DNA from: Clostridia bacterium
GTDB taxonomy: Bacteria; Bacillota; Clostridia; Oscillospirales; CAG-382
Length of the DNA stretch: 8,579 nucleotides
NCBI GenBank assembly: GCA_017560285.1
Contig: JAFYOG010000158.1
Span: 1 to 8,579 of the forward strand
Reading direction: 5' to 3'
In this document: one piece after another, positions 1 through 4,301 of the stretch
How the letters are laid out: each line of letters begins with the position of its first letter
Numbering within the stretch: the first letter of the stretch is position 1
Position numbers and translations under genes: made by a program
The notes under the pieces: generated by a model
Database searches by the model: none
What the model saw: the letters and a program-made list of their open reading frames with translations, nothing else
Told to the model about the DNA's origin: nothing

Positions 1-56
1 CCAAGAACCTGTAAACCGGCAATAATCATTGCCTTAATAGACATTTTGTTTTGCAT
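1..56 (-). CDS. N-terminus of an unidentified gene, cut by the window edge
   Basis: Reading the minus strand from the ATG at 56-54 gives MQNKMSIKAMIIAGLQVLG and then leaves the window. The start is supported by an AAAGGA ribosome binding site about 9 nt upstream, a strong promoter at 144-172 and a leader hairpin at 88-125. The second Met (residue 5) is a less likely start because it lacks its own well-placed ribosome binding site. The visible residues are short, basic and then hydrophobic (AMIIAGLQVL), which would suit either the first helix of a membrane protein or a soluble protein's first strand. Eighteen residues are too few to name a family, and I do not assign a function. Confidence 0.7.
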   Translation of the reverse strand, partial: MQNKMSIKAMIIAGLQVL

Positions 57-87
57 ATCAAAATATCCTTTCTTAAATTAAATTTTT

Positions 88-125
88 AGAGTAACTGTGT
101 TTCAAAAATTAAAAAACATTACCCT
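88..125 (-). promoter_or_regulatory. Leader hairpin of the left-edge gene
   Basis: In the 5' leader (predicted start near 137, ATG at 56) the segments 119-125 and 88-94 can pair as AGGGUAA with UUACUCU, using one G-U pair. Inside them 114-117 (GUUU) pairs with 99-102 (AAAC). The loop is AU-rich. No run of U follows the stem directly, so it is not an obvious terminator, and it does not match a riboswitch consensus I recognise. It could affect mRNA stability or be part of an undescribed leader element. Confidence 0.4.
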
Positions 126-143
126 GTTCACAAATCTGTATAA

Positions 144-172
144 ATTATATCACAGCATATTTAATAAATCAA
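144..172 (-). promoter_or_regulatory. Sigma-A type promoter of the left-edge gene
   Basis: On the minus strand there is a -35 TTGATT (172-167), a 17-bp spacer and a perfect -10 TATAAT (149-144). TGA directly before the -10 gives an extended -10 element. The predicted start is near 137, leaving a leader of about 80 nt before the ATG at 56. Confidence 0.75.
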
Positions 173-226
173 TAGAAATAAGCAATATTATGAATAAATT
201 TTTAATATAACCACAAAATGTTGTAT

Positions 227-271
227 AAAAATAATCTCTGATGTTCTTTTTATCGCAACATCAGAGATTAT
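227..271 (-). terminator. Intrinsic terminator of the predicted ncRNA
   Basis: A perfect 15-bp inverted repeat (231-245 with 257-271, 11-nt loop) is followed on the minus strand by UUUUAU. On the plus strand no U-run follows it, so the signal is directional. No minus-strand protein gene lies just upstream, so it most simply ends the RNA starting near 468. Confidence 0.85.
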
Positions 272-468
272 CCTATAAAGTTGTTAGGCTCCAACATCTT
301 GGTTACCTCTCTTTCATAGTATATGCTTCTTTTCGGGTTAAGGCTTACATTACCATTGGTCTGTACCTTTACTTTCTGTGATATGGGGTTTAACCTTTTT
401 GTTGTCCCCATCATCGCTAATGGGGTTTTTTAATTGCCCATCGGATTCACACTTACCCTTTCCTTGTC
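227..468 (-). ncRNA. Predicted structured non-coding RNA, tentatively raiA-like
   Basis: A complete minus-strand transcription unit of about 240 nt runs from a promoter at 472-500 to an intrinsic terminator at 227-271. It has no ORF with a ribosome binding site. Seen complementarities are: 451-447 with 381-377 (UGUGA/UCACA); a hairpin CCCCAU/AUGGGG at 425-420 and 411-406; GGUUAA at 395-390 with UUAACC at 341-336; and a hairpin at 300-278 (AAG, UGUU pairing with AACA, CUU, an A-A mismatch, 7-nt loop GGAGCCU). The loop GCCU can also pair with an upstream GGGC, suggesting a pseudoknot. Short purine-rich single-stranded stretches between helices (AGGUUAAACCCC, GUAAAGGUACAGACC, CGAAAAGAAGC) look like conserved RNA motifs rather than random AT-rich spacer. 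The size, complexity and motifs resemble my memory of the clostridial raiA motif RNA, a class linked to sporulation and aggregation. That match is recollection only. No raiA gene is seen in the window. Confidence 0.65.
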
Positions 469-471
469 TAT

Positions 472-500
472 ATAATATCATACAGAAACCCTGTTTTCAA
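472..500 (-). promoter_or_regulatory. Promoter of the predicted ncRNA
   Basis: On the minus strand: -35 TTGAAA (500-495), 17-bp spacer, -10 TATTAT (477-472), with TGA just before the -10 (extended -10). Transcription would start at about 468-464. Confidence 0.65.
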
Positions 501-585
501 TACACAATATACACAAAGTTCACTATTTTATTTTGTTTAAACAGCAGAATTTTATGCACAACGCACATAATATATCTAAAAAGTA

Positions 586-614
586 TTGACATTATATCAC
601 AAACGTGATAAACT
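586..614 (+). promoter_or_regulatory. Promoter of the surface glycosidase gene
   Basis: A perfect -35 TTGACA (586-591) is followed by a 17-bp spacer and -10 TAAACT (609-614), preceded by TGA (extended -10). The predicted start is near 621, immediately before the GGGGC/GCCCC hairpin. The promoter points away from the ncRNA promoter at 472-500. Confidence 0.7.
595..610. promoter_or_regulatory. Palindrome overlapping the -10 region, candidate operator
   Basis: TATCAC-aaac-GTGATA is a perfect 6-bp inverted repeat lying in the promoter spacer and covering the first bases of the -10 box. A dimeric repressor bound here would block RNA polymerase. The cognate regulator is unknown; the half-site does not match a regulator I can name with confidence. 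Confidence 0.4.
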
Positions 615-623
615 AAATCCGTT

Positions 624-640
624 GGGGCAGTTAAAGCCCC
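624..640 (+). promoter_or_regulatory. Hairpin at the predicted mRNA 5' end
   Basis: GGGGC (624-628) and GCCCC (636-640) form a five-pair GC-only stem with a 7-nt loop AGUUAAA. It starts about 3 nt after the predicted transcription start and ends 14 nt before the AGGAGG site (655-660). Stems at the extreme 5' end are known to protect some mRNAs from 5'-dependent decay; that role here is inferred. Confidence 0.45.
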
Positions 641-667
641 GTATTTGCTTTTATAGGAGGTATTTTT

Positions 668-2188
668 ATGAAAAAGCTAACATTTTTCGCCCTTGCCGCC
701 TTGTTGGTTTTCGCATCGGCTTTTTCCTGCTTCGCCAACGGTATCGTTACCGATAAAAGCGAAGAAATTAACGGCATAACCTATTACGATTATACCATCA
801 CCGGTCAATCGTCGGGCAAAACCGCCGACGTTCACTGTATAGAATTTACGCCCCAAAGCGGTTACGTTCCTATGGCGTACGTTGCAAACGCAGGCAGCGT
901 AGACCTGCTTGCAAACCATATTTCCCATGCAGAATCCAACGGCTATACCGTTGTGGGTGCAATTAACGGTTCCTTCTTCGAAATGGCAACCGGCAACCCC
1001 TTGGGTACTTTAATATCCGATGGCAAGCTTGTGTTCACCCACGCCACCGTTTCCGAGGAGGTTGGCGTTTTCGGCTATGACGGCAGCTTTACCATCGCCA
1101 CCAGCCGCATTCAGTTCAAGTTCAGGCTTGCGGGCAAAAACGTTCCCGCAGGTATCGGCTTGGTAAACAAGCCCTACAGCGCTTGCAAGAGCTTTAACCT
1201 TAGCGTTGGCAACCGTTTCCATTATTACGATATCGATGCCTGCGACCTTGCCGACCAATCTGTTGCAGGTTACGAATTTATTTGCGAAAAGCTTAACGGC
1301 ACCGAGCTTTCCGTTGGCAGAAACCTTTCTGCAAAAATATTAGAGATTAAAGAAAATTCCTATTACGGCGCAACCAAAATAACCGATGAAAACAAGTTCG
1401 TTCTTTTCGTTGCGGCAGATTCCCAAAAGTTCCTTCCCCGCGCAAAAGAGCTCTCTGTTGGCGATGACGTTTCTATCTATGCCGAGGAAGGTCAATCCTT
1501 GGCAACCGATATTATGAACAACGCCCAAAGCGCAATAAGCAGCTCTTATTGGTTGGTTCAGGACGGCGTAGACAAAACGCAGGTTTTGCAAACTATCGTT
1601 CATTCCACCACCCTCGCCCGCGCTTGGACAGCCTTCGGCATTAAAGAAGACGGCACCTACGTGTTCTGGGCAAGCTCCGAGGTAGACGGCGATGGCAACA
1701 ACGCAGTTACGTTGCAGGACGTTGCCGCGGCTATGATAGCTATGGGCTGTAAAAACGTTATCCGTCTCGATGGCGGCGGATCTACCGGTATTTATATAAA
1801 AGATAAAGGTCAGCCCATTACCACCACCCGCAAGGTTTGCGATGCATTGCTTATAGTTAAGGCAGATGGCCTTAAGGCTCAAACCCCCGTAGAAGAGCCC
1901 GACAACGGCTCTAACAACCAAAGCAAGCCCGAAGAAAGCGTTCCCGAGGAAAGTGTTCCCGAAGAAAGCGTTCCCGAGGAAAGTGTTCCCGAAGAAAGCA
2001 TTCCCGCGGAAAGCATTCCCGAGGAAAGCGTTCCCGAAGAAAGCGTTCCCGAAGAAAGCGTTCCCGAAGAAGGTAATAATAACGGCGAAAAATCCTCTAA
2101 TTTGGGTATGCTAATCGGCATCGGATCGGTAGTAAGCCTTATCGTTGCCGTAGTTATCGTGTTCGTTATTAAAAAGAAAAAGCAATAA
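668..2188 (+). CDS. Membrane-anchored phosphodiester glycosidase family (NAGPA/DUF2233) surface protein
   Basis: This is a secreted, wall-side protein of 506 residues. Residues 1-23 form a signal peptide (KK, hydrophobic core, cleavage probably near FA-NG at 23-24). The catalytic-type domain covers about 55-400 and carries the family's hallmarks: NGSFFEM with GNPLGTLISDGKLV (100-122), RAWTAFGIKEDG (318-329) and NVIRLDGGGSTG (363-374). A PEESV repeat stalk follows (421-468), then one transmembrane helix (about 479-501) and a basic KKKKQ tail, so the domain is held outside the cell by its C-terminus rather than by an LPXTG sortase signal. Members of this family include the mammalian enzyme that uncovers mannose-6-phosphate and bacterial proteins thought to act on phosphodiester-linked sugars; the substrate here is unknown and may be a teichoic acid or other cell-surface glycan. 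Start choice rests on AGGAGG 7 nt upstream. The gene is monocistronic, between its own promoter and a terminator. Confidence 0.88.
   Translation: MKKLTFFALAALLVFASAFSCFANGIVTDKSEEINGITYYDYTITGQSSGKTADVHCIEFTPQSGYVPMAYVANAGSVDLLANHISHAESNGYTVVGAINGSFFEMATGNPLGTLISDGKLVFTHATVSEEVGVFGYDGSFTIATSRIQFKFRLAGKNVPAGIGLVNKPYSACKSFNLSVGNRFHYYDIDACDLADQSVAGYEFICEKLNGTELSVGRNLSAKILEIKENSYYGATKITDENKFVLFVAADSQKFLPRAKELSVGDDVSIYAEEGQSLATDIMNNAQSAISSSYWLVQDGVDKTQVLQTIVHSTTLARAWTAFGIKEDGTYVFWASSEVDGDGNNAVTLQDVAAAMIAMGCKNVIRLDGGGSTGIYIKDKGQPITTTRKVCDALLIVKADGLKAQTPVEEPDNGSNNQSKPEESVPEESVPEESVPEESVPEESIPAESIPEESVPEESVPEESVPEEGNNNGEKSSNLGMLIGIGSVVSLIVAVVIVFVIKKKKQ
1928..2071 (+). repeat. 15-bp in-frame minisatellite encoding PEESV/PEESI units
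   Basis: Nine full 15-bp units and a partial tenth encode PEESV, PEESI or PAESI. The first four units alternate GAA/GAG and AGC/AGT codons as two copies of a 30-bp unit, which points to recent duplication. Every unit is a multiple of three, so changes in number alter stalk length without a frameshift. It forms an extended acidic stalk between the enzyme domain and the membrane helix. Confidence 0.9.
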
Positions 2189-2197
2189 ACCAAAATA

Positions 2198-2225
2198 AAA
2201 AAAGAGCCTAAAAAGGCTCTTTTTT
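2198..2225. terminator. Bidirectional intrinsic terminator
   Basis: AAAAAAGAGCC (2198-2208) pairs with GGCTCTTTTTT (2215-2225) around a 6-nt loop. T-runs lie on the exit side for both strands, so it serves both the surface protein gene (ending 2188) and the convergent nitroreductase (ending 2224, whose stop codon is inside the right arm). Confidence 0.92.
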
Positions 2226-2736
2226 ATTTATAAATTACCGTTTCTTCCATAGGTCTGTAACTGCCGTGCATATCCAAGGGTGTTGCATCCTCGGCAGGGT
2301 AGCCCATAACCAAAAGTGCAACGGGAACGATATTTTCGGGTATATCAAATTCCTTAACCATTGCCGCAGGGTCAAAATGCATTACCCAACAGCACCCAAC
2401 CCCAAGCTCGGTTGCCGCAAGCATCATATGGGTGTTAACAATGCTTGCATCCACAACGCCGCTGCTTTTGCCGTCGTATTTTCTGCGCCAGCATTCATCC
2501 TTGTTATAGCAAACAAGCATGGCGGCAGGGGCGTTAAAATGGCACTTCGTGCAGTTTTTAAGCTTTTCTATTGCGCTGTCGCTTTCCAAAACGTAAATCC
2601 GTTGGGGCTGATAATTACAGCCCGTTGGGGCAATATGGCCTGCGTGTAAAATCTTTTCCAAAACCTCACGGGTAAGCTTTTGGTCCTTAAATTTTCTAAC
2701 CGAATATCTGCTTTTTGCAAATTCTGTAAAGTTCAT
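2224..2736 (-). CDS. Nitroreductase family protein (FMN-dependent oxidoreductase)
   Basis: A 170-residue cytoplasmic flavoprotein of the short nitroreductase type. RYSVRKF (10-16) is the N-terminal FMN-phosphate contact motif, followed by APTGCNYQPQ (36-45). MMLAATELGVGCCWV (104-118) is the central helix-strand seen across the family, and VALLVMGYPAED (139-150) is the C-terminal strand. Family members are dimers that use NAD(P)H to reduce nitro compounds, quinones or flavins; the natural substrate is not predictable from sequence. Cysteines at 62, 65, 115 and 116 are noticeable but no metal site is claimed. The ATG lies 1 nt after the stop of trmL, and its AGAGG site is inside the end of trmL, so translation is probably coupled. 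It ends at the shared terminator. Confidence 0.88.
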   Translation of the reverse strand: MNFTEFAKSRYSVRKFKDQKLTREVLEKILHAGHIAPTGCNYQPQRIYVLESDSAIEKLKNCTKCHFNAPAAMLVCYNKDECWRRKYDGKSSGVVDASIVNTHMMLAATELGVGCCWVMHFDPAAMVKEFDIPENIVPVALLVMGYPAEDATPLDMHGSYRPMEETVIYK

Positions 2737-2737
2737 A

Positions 2738-3232
2738 TCAATAACCTCTGCCCGTTAAATGACCTTCGTCGGTAAGGTCGGGGTAATCCAGCTGGCGCAA
2801 CGCCTCGTAAACCACCACCGCCACCGCGTTAGAAAGGTTTAACGACCGCACGAACCCCCGCATGGGAATACGAATGCATTTGTCGTAATTCTTTTCCAAA
2901 AGCGGTTCGGGCAGACCTTGGCTTTCCTTGCCAAAGATAAAATACAAATCCTTATCCTTGGGGTAAACCGCCTCGGAATGGCATTTTTGCCCCTTTGTAG
3001 AGCAAAAATAAAATTCTCCGCTGTTTTTGCTTTCAAATTCTTCCCAATTTTTATAGGTGGTTACCGTAAGGTATTGCCAATAATCCAACCCTGCGCGGCG
3101 TATGGATTTTTCGCTTAATTCAAACCCCAAGGGCTCTATAAGATGCAAATGGGCACCCGTAACGGCGCAGGTGCGGGATATATTACCTGTGTTTTGGGGT
3201 ATTTCCGGCTCGTATAAAACTATATGTACCAT
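2738..3232 (-). CDS. trmL: tRNA (cytidine(34)-2'-O)-methyltransferase, TrmL/YibK family
   Basis: A SPOUT-class methyltransferase of 164 residues, the normal length for this family. It is predicted to use S-adenosylmethionine to methylate the 2'-OH of the wobble base (34) of tRNA-Leu species. Characteristic motifs are PEIPQNTGNISRTCA (9-23), GKESQGLP (101-108) and IPM-x4-RSLNLSNAVAVVVYE (122-143), which build the deep-knot cofactor site. The start is chosen because AAGGA lies 6 nt upstream and the MVHIVLYEPEIPQNTGN N-terminus is typical. The gene leads a two-gene operon with the nitroreductase, driven by the promoter at 3262-3289. Some related SPOUT proteins are annotated only as RNA methyltransferases, but the motif set here fits TrmL well. 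Confidence 0.93.
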   Translation of the reverse strand: MVHIVLYEPEIPQNTGNISRTCAVTGAHLHLIEPLGFELSEKSIRRAGLDYWQYLTVTTYKNWEEFESKNSGEFYFCSTKGQKCHSEAVYPKDKDLYFIFGKESQGLPEPLLEKNYDKCIRIPMRGFVRSLNLSNAVAVVVYEALRQLDYPDLTDEGHLTGRGY

Positions 3233-3261
3233 AAAAAATCCTTAAAAAATTAATATGCCTT

Positions 3262-3289
3262 ATTATATCACAAAAAAATATTTACGCAA
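3262..3289 (-). promoter_or_regulatory. Promoter of trmL-nitroreductase operon
   Basis: On the minus strand: -10 TATAAT (3267-3262) with TGA directly upstream, and a weaker -35 TTGCGT (3289-3284) at 16 bp. The extended -10 likely compensates for the poor -35. The predicted start is about 20 nt upstream of the trmL ATG's AAGGA site. Confidence 0.7.
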
Positions 3290-3290
3290 C

Positions 3291-3317
3291 AAAAAAGACG
3301 GAATTTCCGTCTTTTTT
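3291..3317 (-). terminator. Terminator of the LytTR-DUF3021 operon
   Basis: AAAAAAGACGG (3291-3301) pairs with CCGTCTTTTTT (3307-3317) around AATTT. On the minus strand the stem is followed by TTTTTT, directly after the DUF3021 stop codon at 3324. It insulates this operon from the trmL promoter just downstream. Confidence 0.9.
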
Positions 3318-3323
3318 ATTATC

Positions 3324-3743
3324 TTATTTCAATTTGCTGTTAAGCTTTTTGCTTGTTGCCTTTACCGAAAAATAAACTATAAACCATATTATAAAATAAC
3401 CTATGGTAAAAACAGCGGTAAAAACAACCAAAAACATCGGCTCAAATGGTATCCAGGAATTTATAAGATAGCATCCCACGTAGGCAACGTAAATGGTTAA
3501 AAAATGCCAAAACAGCGATTTCCCCAACGACCATTCCTCTATTTGGTTAAAAACGCTTGCCCCCGCTTGCAAAAAGGCAAGGATATAGGTGGAAATTATC
3601 GCCGCAAGCACTTCGGTTCCGTTTAAAGAAAAATTATCCAAATTCATATCGATAGAAAAATAAACAATTCCCATTATAATAGGACCAAAACCCGCAAACG
3701 CCATTCCGCGCCTTAAAAATTCAACTGCGTATTTCTTCATCAT
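3324..3743 (-). CDS. DUF3021 family four-helix membrane protein
   Basis: A 139-residue integral membrane protein with four predicted helices, about 13-30, 44-64, 78-95 and 102-126, and a basic C-terminal tail (KATSKKLNSKLK). Its size, helix pattern, the NQIEEWSLGKSLFWHF segment (66-81) and its position next to a stand-alone LytTR gene fit DUF3021. It overlaps the LytTR gene by 4 nt (ATGA), giving translational coupling. An alternative start is the second Met, one codon in. Known LytTR regulatory systems such as HdrRM and BrsRM pair a DNA-binding protein with a membrane protein that holds it inactive; by analogy this protein may sense a membrane or envelope signal and restrain its partner. That role is inferred. 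Confidence 0.82.
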   Translation of the reverse strand: MMKKYAVEFLRRGMAFAGFGPIIMGIVYFSIDMNLDNFSLNGTEVLAAIISTYILAFLQAGASVFNQIEEWSLGKSLFWHFLTIYVAYVGCYLINSWIPFEPMFLVVFTAVFTIGYFIIWFIVYFSVKATSKKLNSKLK

Positions 3744-4171
3744 AACCCCATCCTTTCCTTAACCGTCTTTATATTCCTGCGGGAAACGTAATCGGTATAC
3801 CCGTTTTTAAACCTAACCGTAAGATTGCCGCCTATAGAGGCATCAAACCGCGCTATCCTTTTTATATTTGCAATACATGATTGATTAATTTTTATAAAAA
3901 AGCTTGGCAGCTGCTCTTCCAGCATATAAATCCGTTGCTTAATCTGCAGCCGTTCCTTATCGGTTATTGCAAAAACCTTGTTATCCTCTACCGTAAAGCA
4001 GTTAACCTCCAACAGGTCTAAAATAACCGCTTCCTTTTCTTTATACCCAACCAAATCACAGCTTCGGCTTTTGCAAAGCGCTTCTATTTCGTCGGTAAAT
4101 TTATCTTTATTATGGGAATAAATAATCAGCTCTTCTTCCCGTTCTTTATCAATAATCAATTTAAATTTCAT
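3740..4171 (-). CDS. Stand-alone LytTR DNA-binding transcriptional regulator
   Basis: A 143-residue protein with a LytTR DNA-binding domain at about 45-143 and no receiver domain. Diagnostic segments are FFIKINQSCIANIKRI (91-106), corresponding to the family's F-x-K/R-I-x-R/Q-S-x-x-x-N-x-x-x-I pattern, then LTVRFKNGYTDYVSRRNIKTVKERMG (117-142). The N-terminal 45 residues resemble the short lead-in found in other small LytTR proteins. The ribosome binding site is unusual: AAGGGGGGG, with a run of seven G (4184-4178), 6 nt before the ATG. The gene starts an operon with a DUF3021 membrane protein and has a strong promoter preceded by 21-bp-spaced direct repeats, which suggests self-activation. 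Confidence 0.9.
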   Translation of the reverse strand: MKFKLIIDKEREEELIIYSHNKDKFTDEIEALCKSRSCDLVGYKEKEAVILDLLEVNCFTVEDNKVFAITDKERLQIKQRIYMLEEQLPSFFIKINQSCIANIKRIARFDASIGGNLTVRFKNGYTDYVSRRNIKTVKERMGL

Positions 4172-4194
4172 ATCTTACCCCCCCTTACAAAAAT

Positions 4195-4223
4195 ATTGTA
4201 GCAAACTTAAAAAACATATTCAA
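4195..4223 (-). promoter_or_regulatory. Promoter of the LytTR-DUF3021 operon
   Basis: On the minus strand: -35 TTGAAT (4223-4218), 17-bp spacer, -10 TACAAT (4200-4195), preceded by TGC (extended -10). The predicted start is near 4188, giving a leader of under 20 nt. The -10 lies in the left half of an imperfect palindrome TACAA-TATTT-TTGTA (4200-4186). Confidence 0.75.
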
Positions 4224-4263
4224 GGTTTTTTACGCATTCGGCGGTTTTTTGGCCGTATTCGGC
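4224..4263 (-). promoter_or_regulatory. Two direct repeats upstream of the LytTR promoter, candidate LytTR operator
   Basis: On the minus strand the distal unit (4263-4243) and proximal unit (4242-4224) each read GCCGAAT-R-CG, a short variable part, then AAAAAACC. The GCCGAAT cores (4263-4257 and 4242-4236) are 21 bp apart, two helical turns, and the proximal unit directly abuts the -35. LytTR proteins such as AgrA bind pairs of about 9-bp direct repeats separated by 12-13 bp, which gives the same 21-22 bp period. Binding by the adjacent LytTR protein is inferred. Confidence 0.6.
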
Positions 4264-4291
4264 AAAAAAAGAAAGCCTTTTTAGGGCTTTC
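4264..4291 (-). terminator. Terminator of the ktrB-ktrA-lipoprotein operon
   Basis: GAAAGCC (4271-4277) pairs with GGCTTTC (4285-4291) around a 7-nt loop. On the minus strand the stem is followed by TTTTTTT (4270-4264). It lies 10 bp past the lipoprotein stop and directly borders the distal repeat of the LytTR operator. Confidence 0.9.
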
Positions 4292-4301
4292 CTTAAATAT
4301 T

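Larger units (their letters stand above)
57..667. other. Intergenic region with two divergent regulatory units
   Basis: This stretch has no convincing protein-coding gene. Reading left to right it contains the leader and promoter of the minus-strand gene at the left edge (57-172), a predicted minus-strand non-coding RNA with terminator and promoter (227-500), an AT-rich spacer with no recognised element (501-585), and the promoter and 5' leader of the plus-strand surface protein (586-667). A plus-strand open frame at 378-608 lacks a ribosome binding site and runs against the RNA promoter, so it is not annotated. Confidence 0.8.

Noticed and set aside
227..468. Cobalamin or other known riboswitch controlling the left-edge gene
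   Set aside because: A GGGUAAGUGUGAAUCC-like stretch recalls part of a cobalamin element, but the rest of the consensus is missing, and the left-edge gene has its own promoter at 144-172 downstream of the terminator.
378..608. 76-codon plus-strand open frame in the left intergenic region
   Set aside because: It has no ribosome binding site, an unlikely composition, and runs antisense to the predicted RNA and across its promoter.
1340..1921. 193-codon minus-strand open frame inside the surface protein gene
   Set aside because: It is a shadow of the strongly supported plus-strand gene, with no ribosome binding site or recognisable domain.
1928..2071. CRISPR-like or non-coding tandem array
   Set aside because: The units are 15 bp without spacers and stay in frame as a protein stalk.
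4235..4260. Small hairpin CGGC/GCCG upstream of the LytTR promoter as a second terminator
   Set aside because: The pairing is only about 4 bp and is better explained as a by-product of the two direct repeats.
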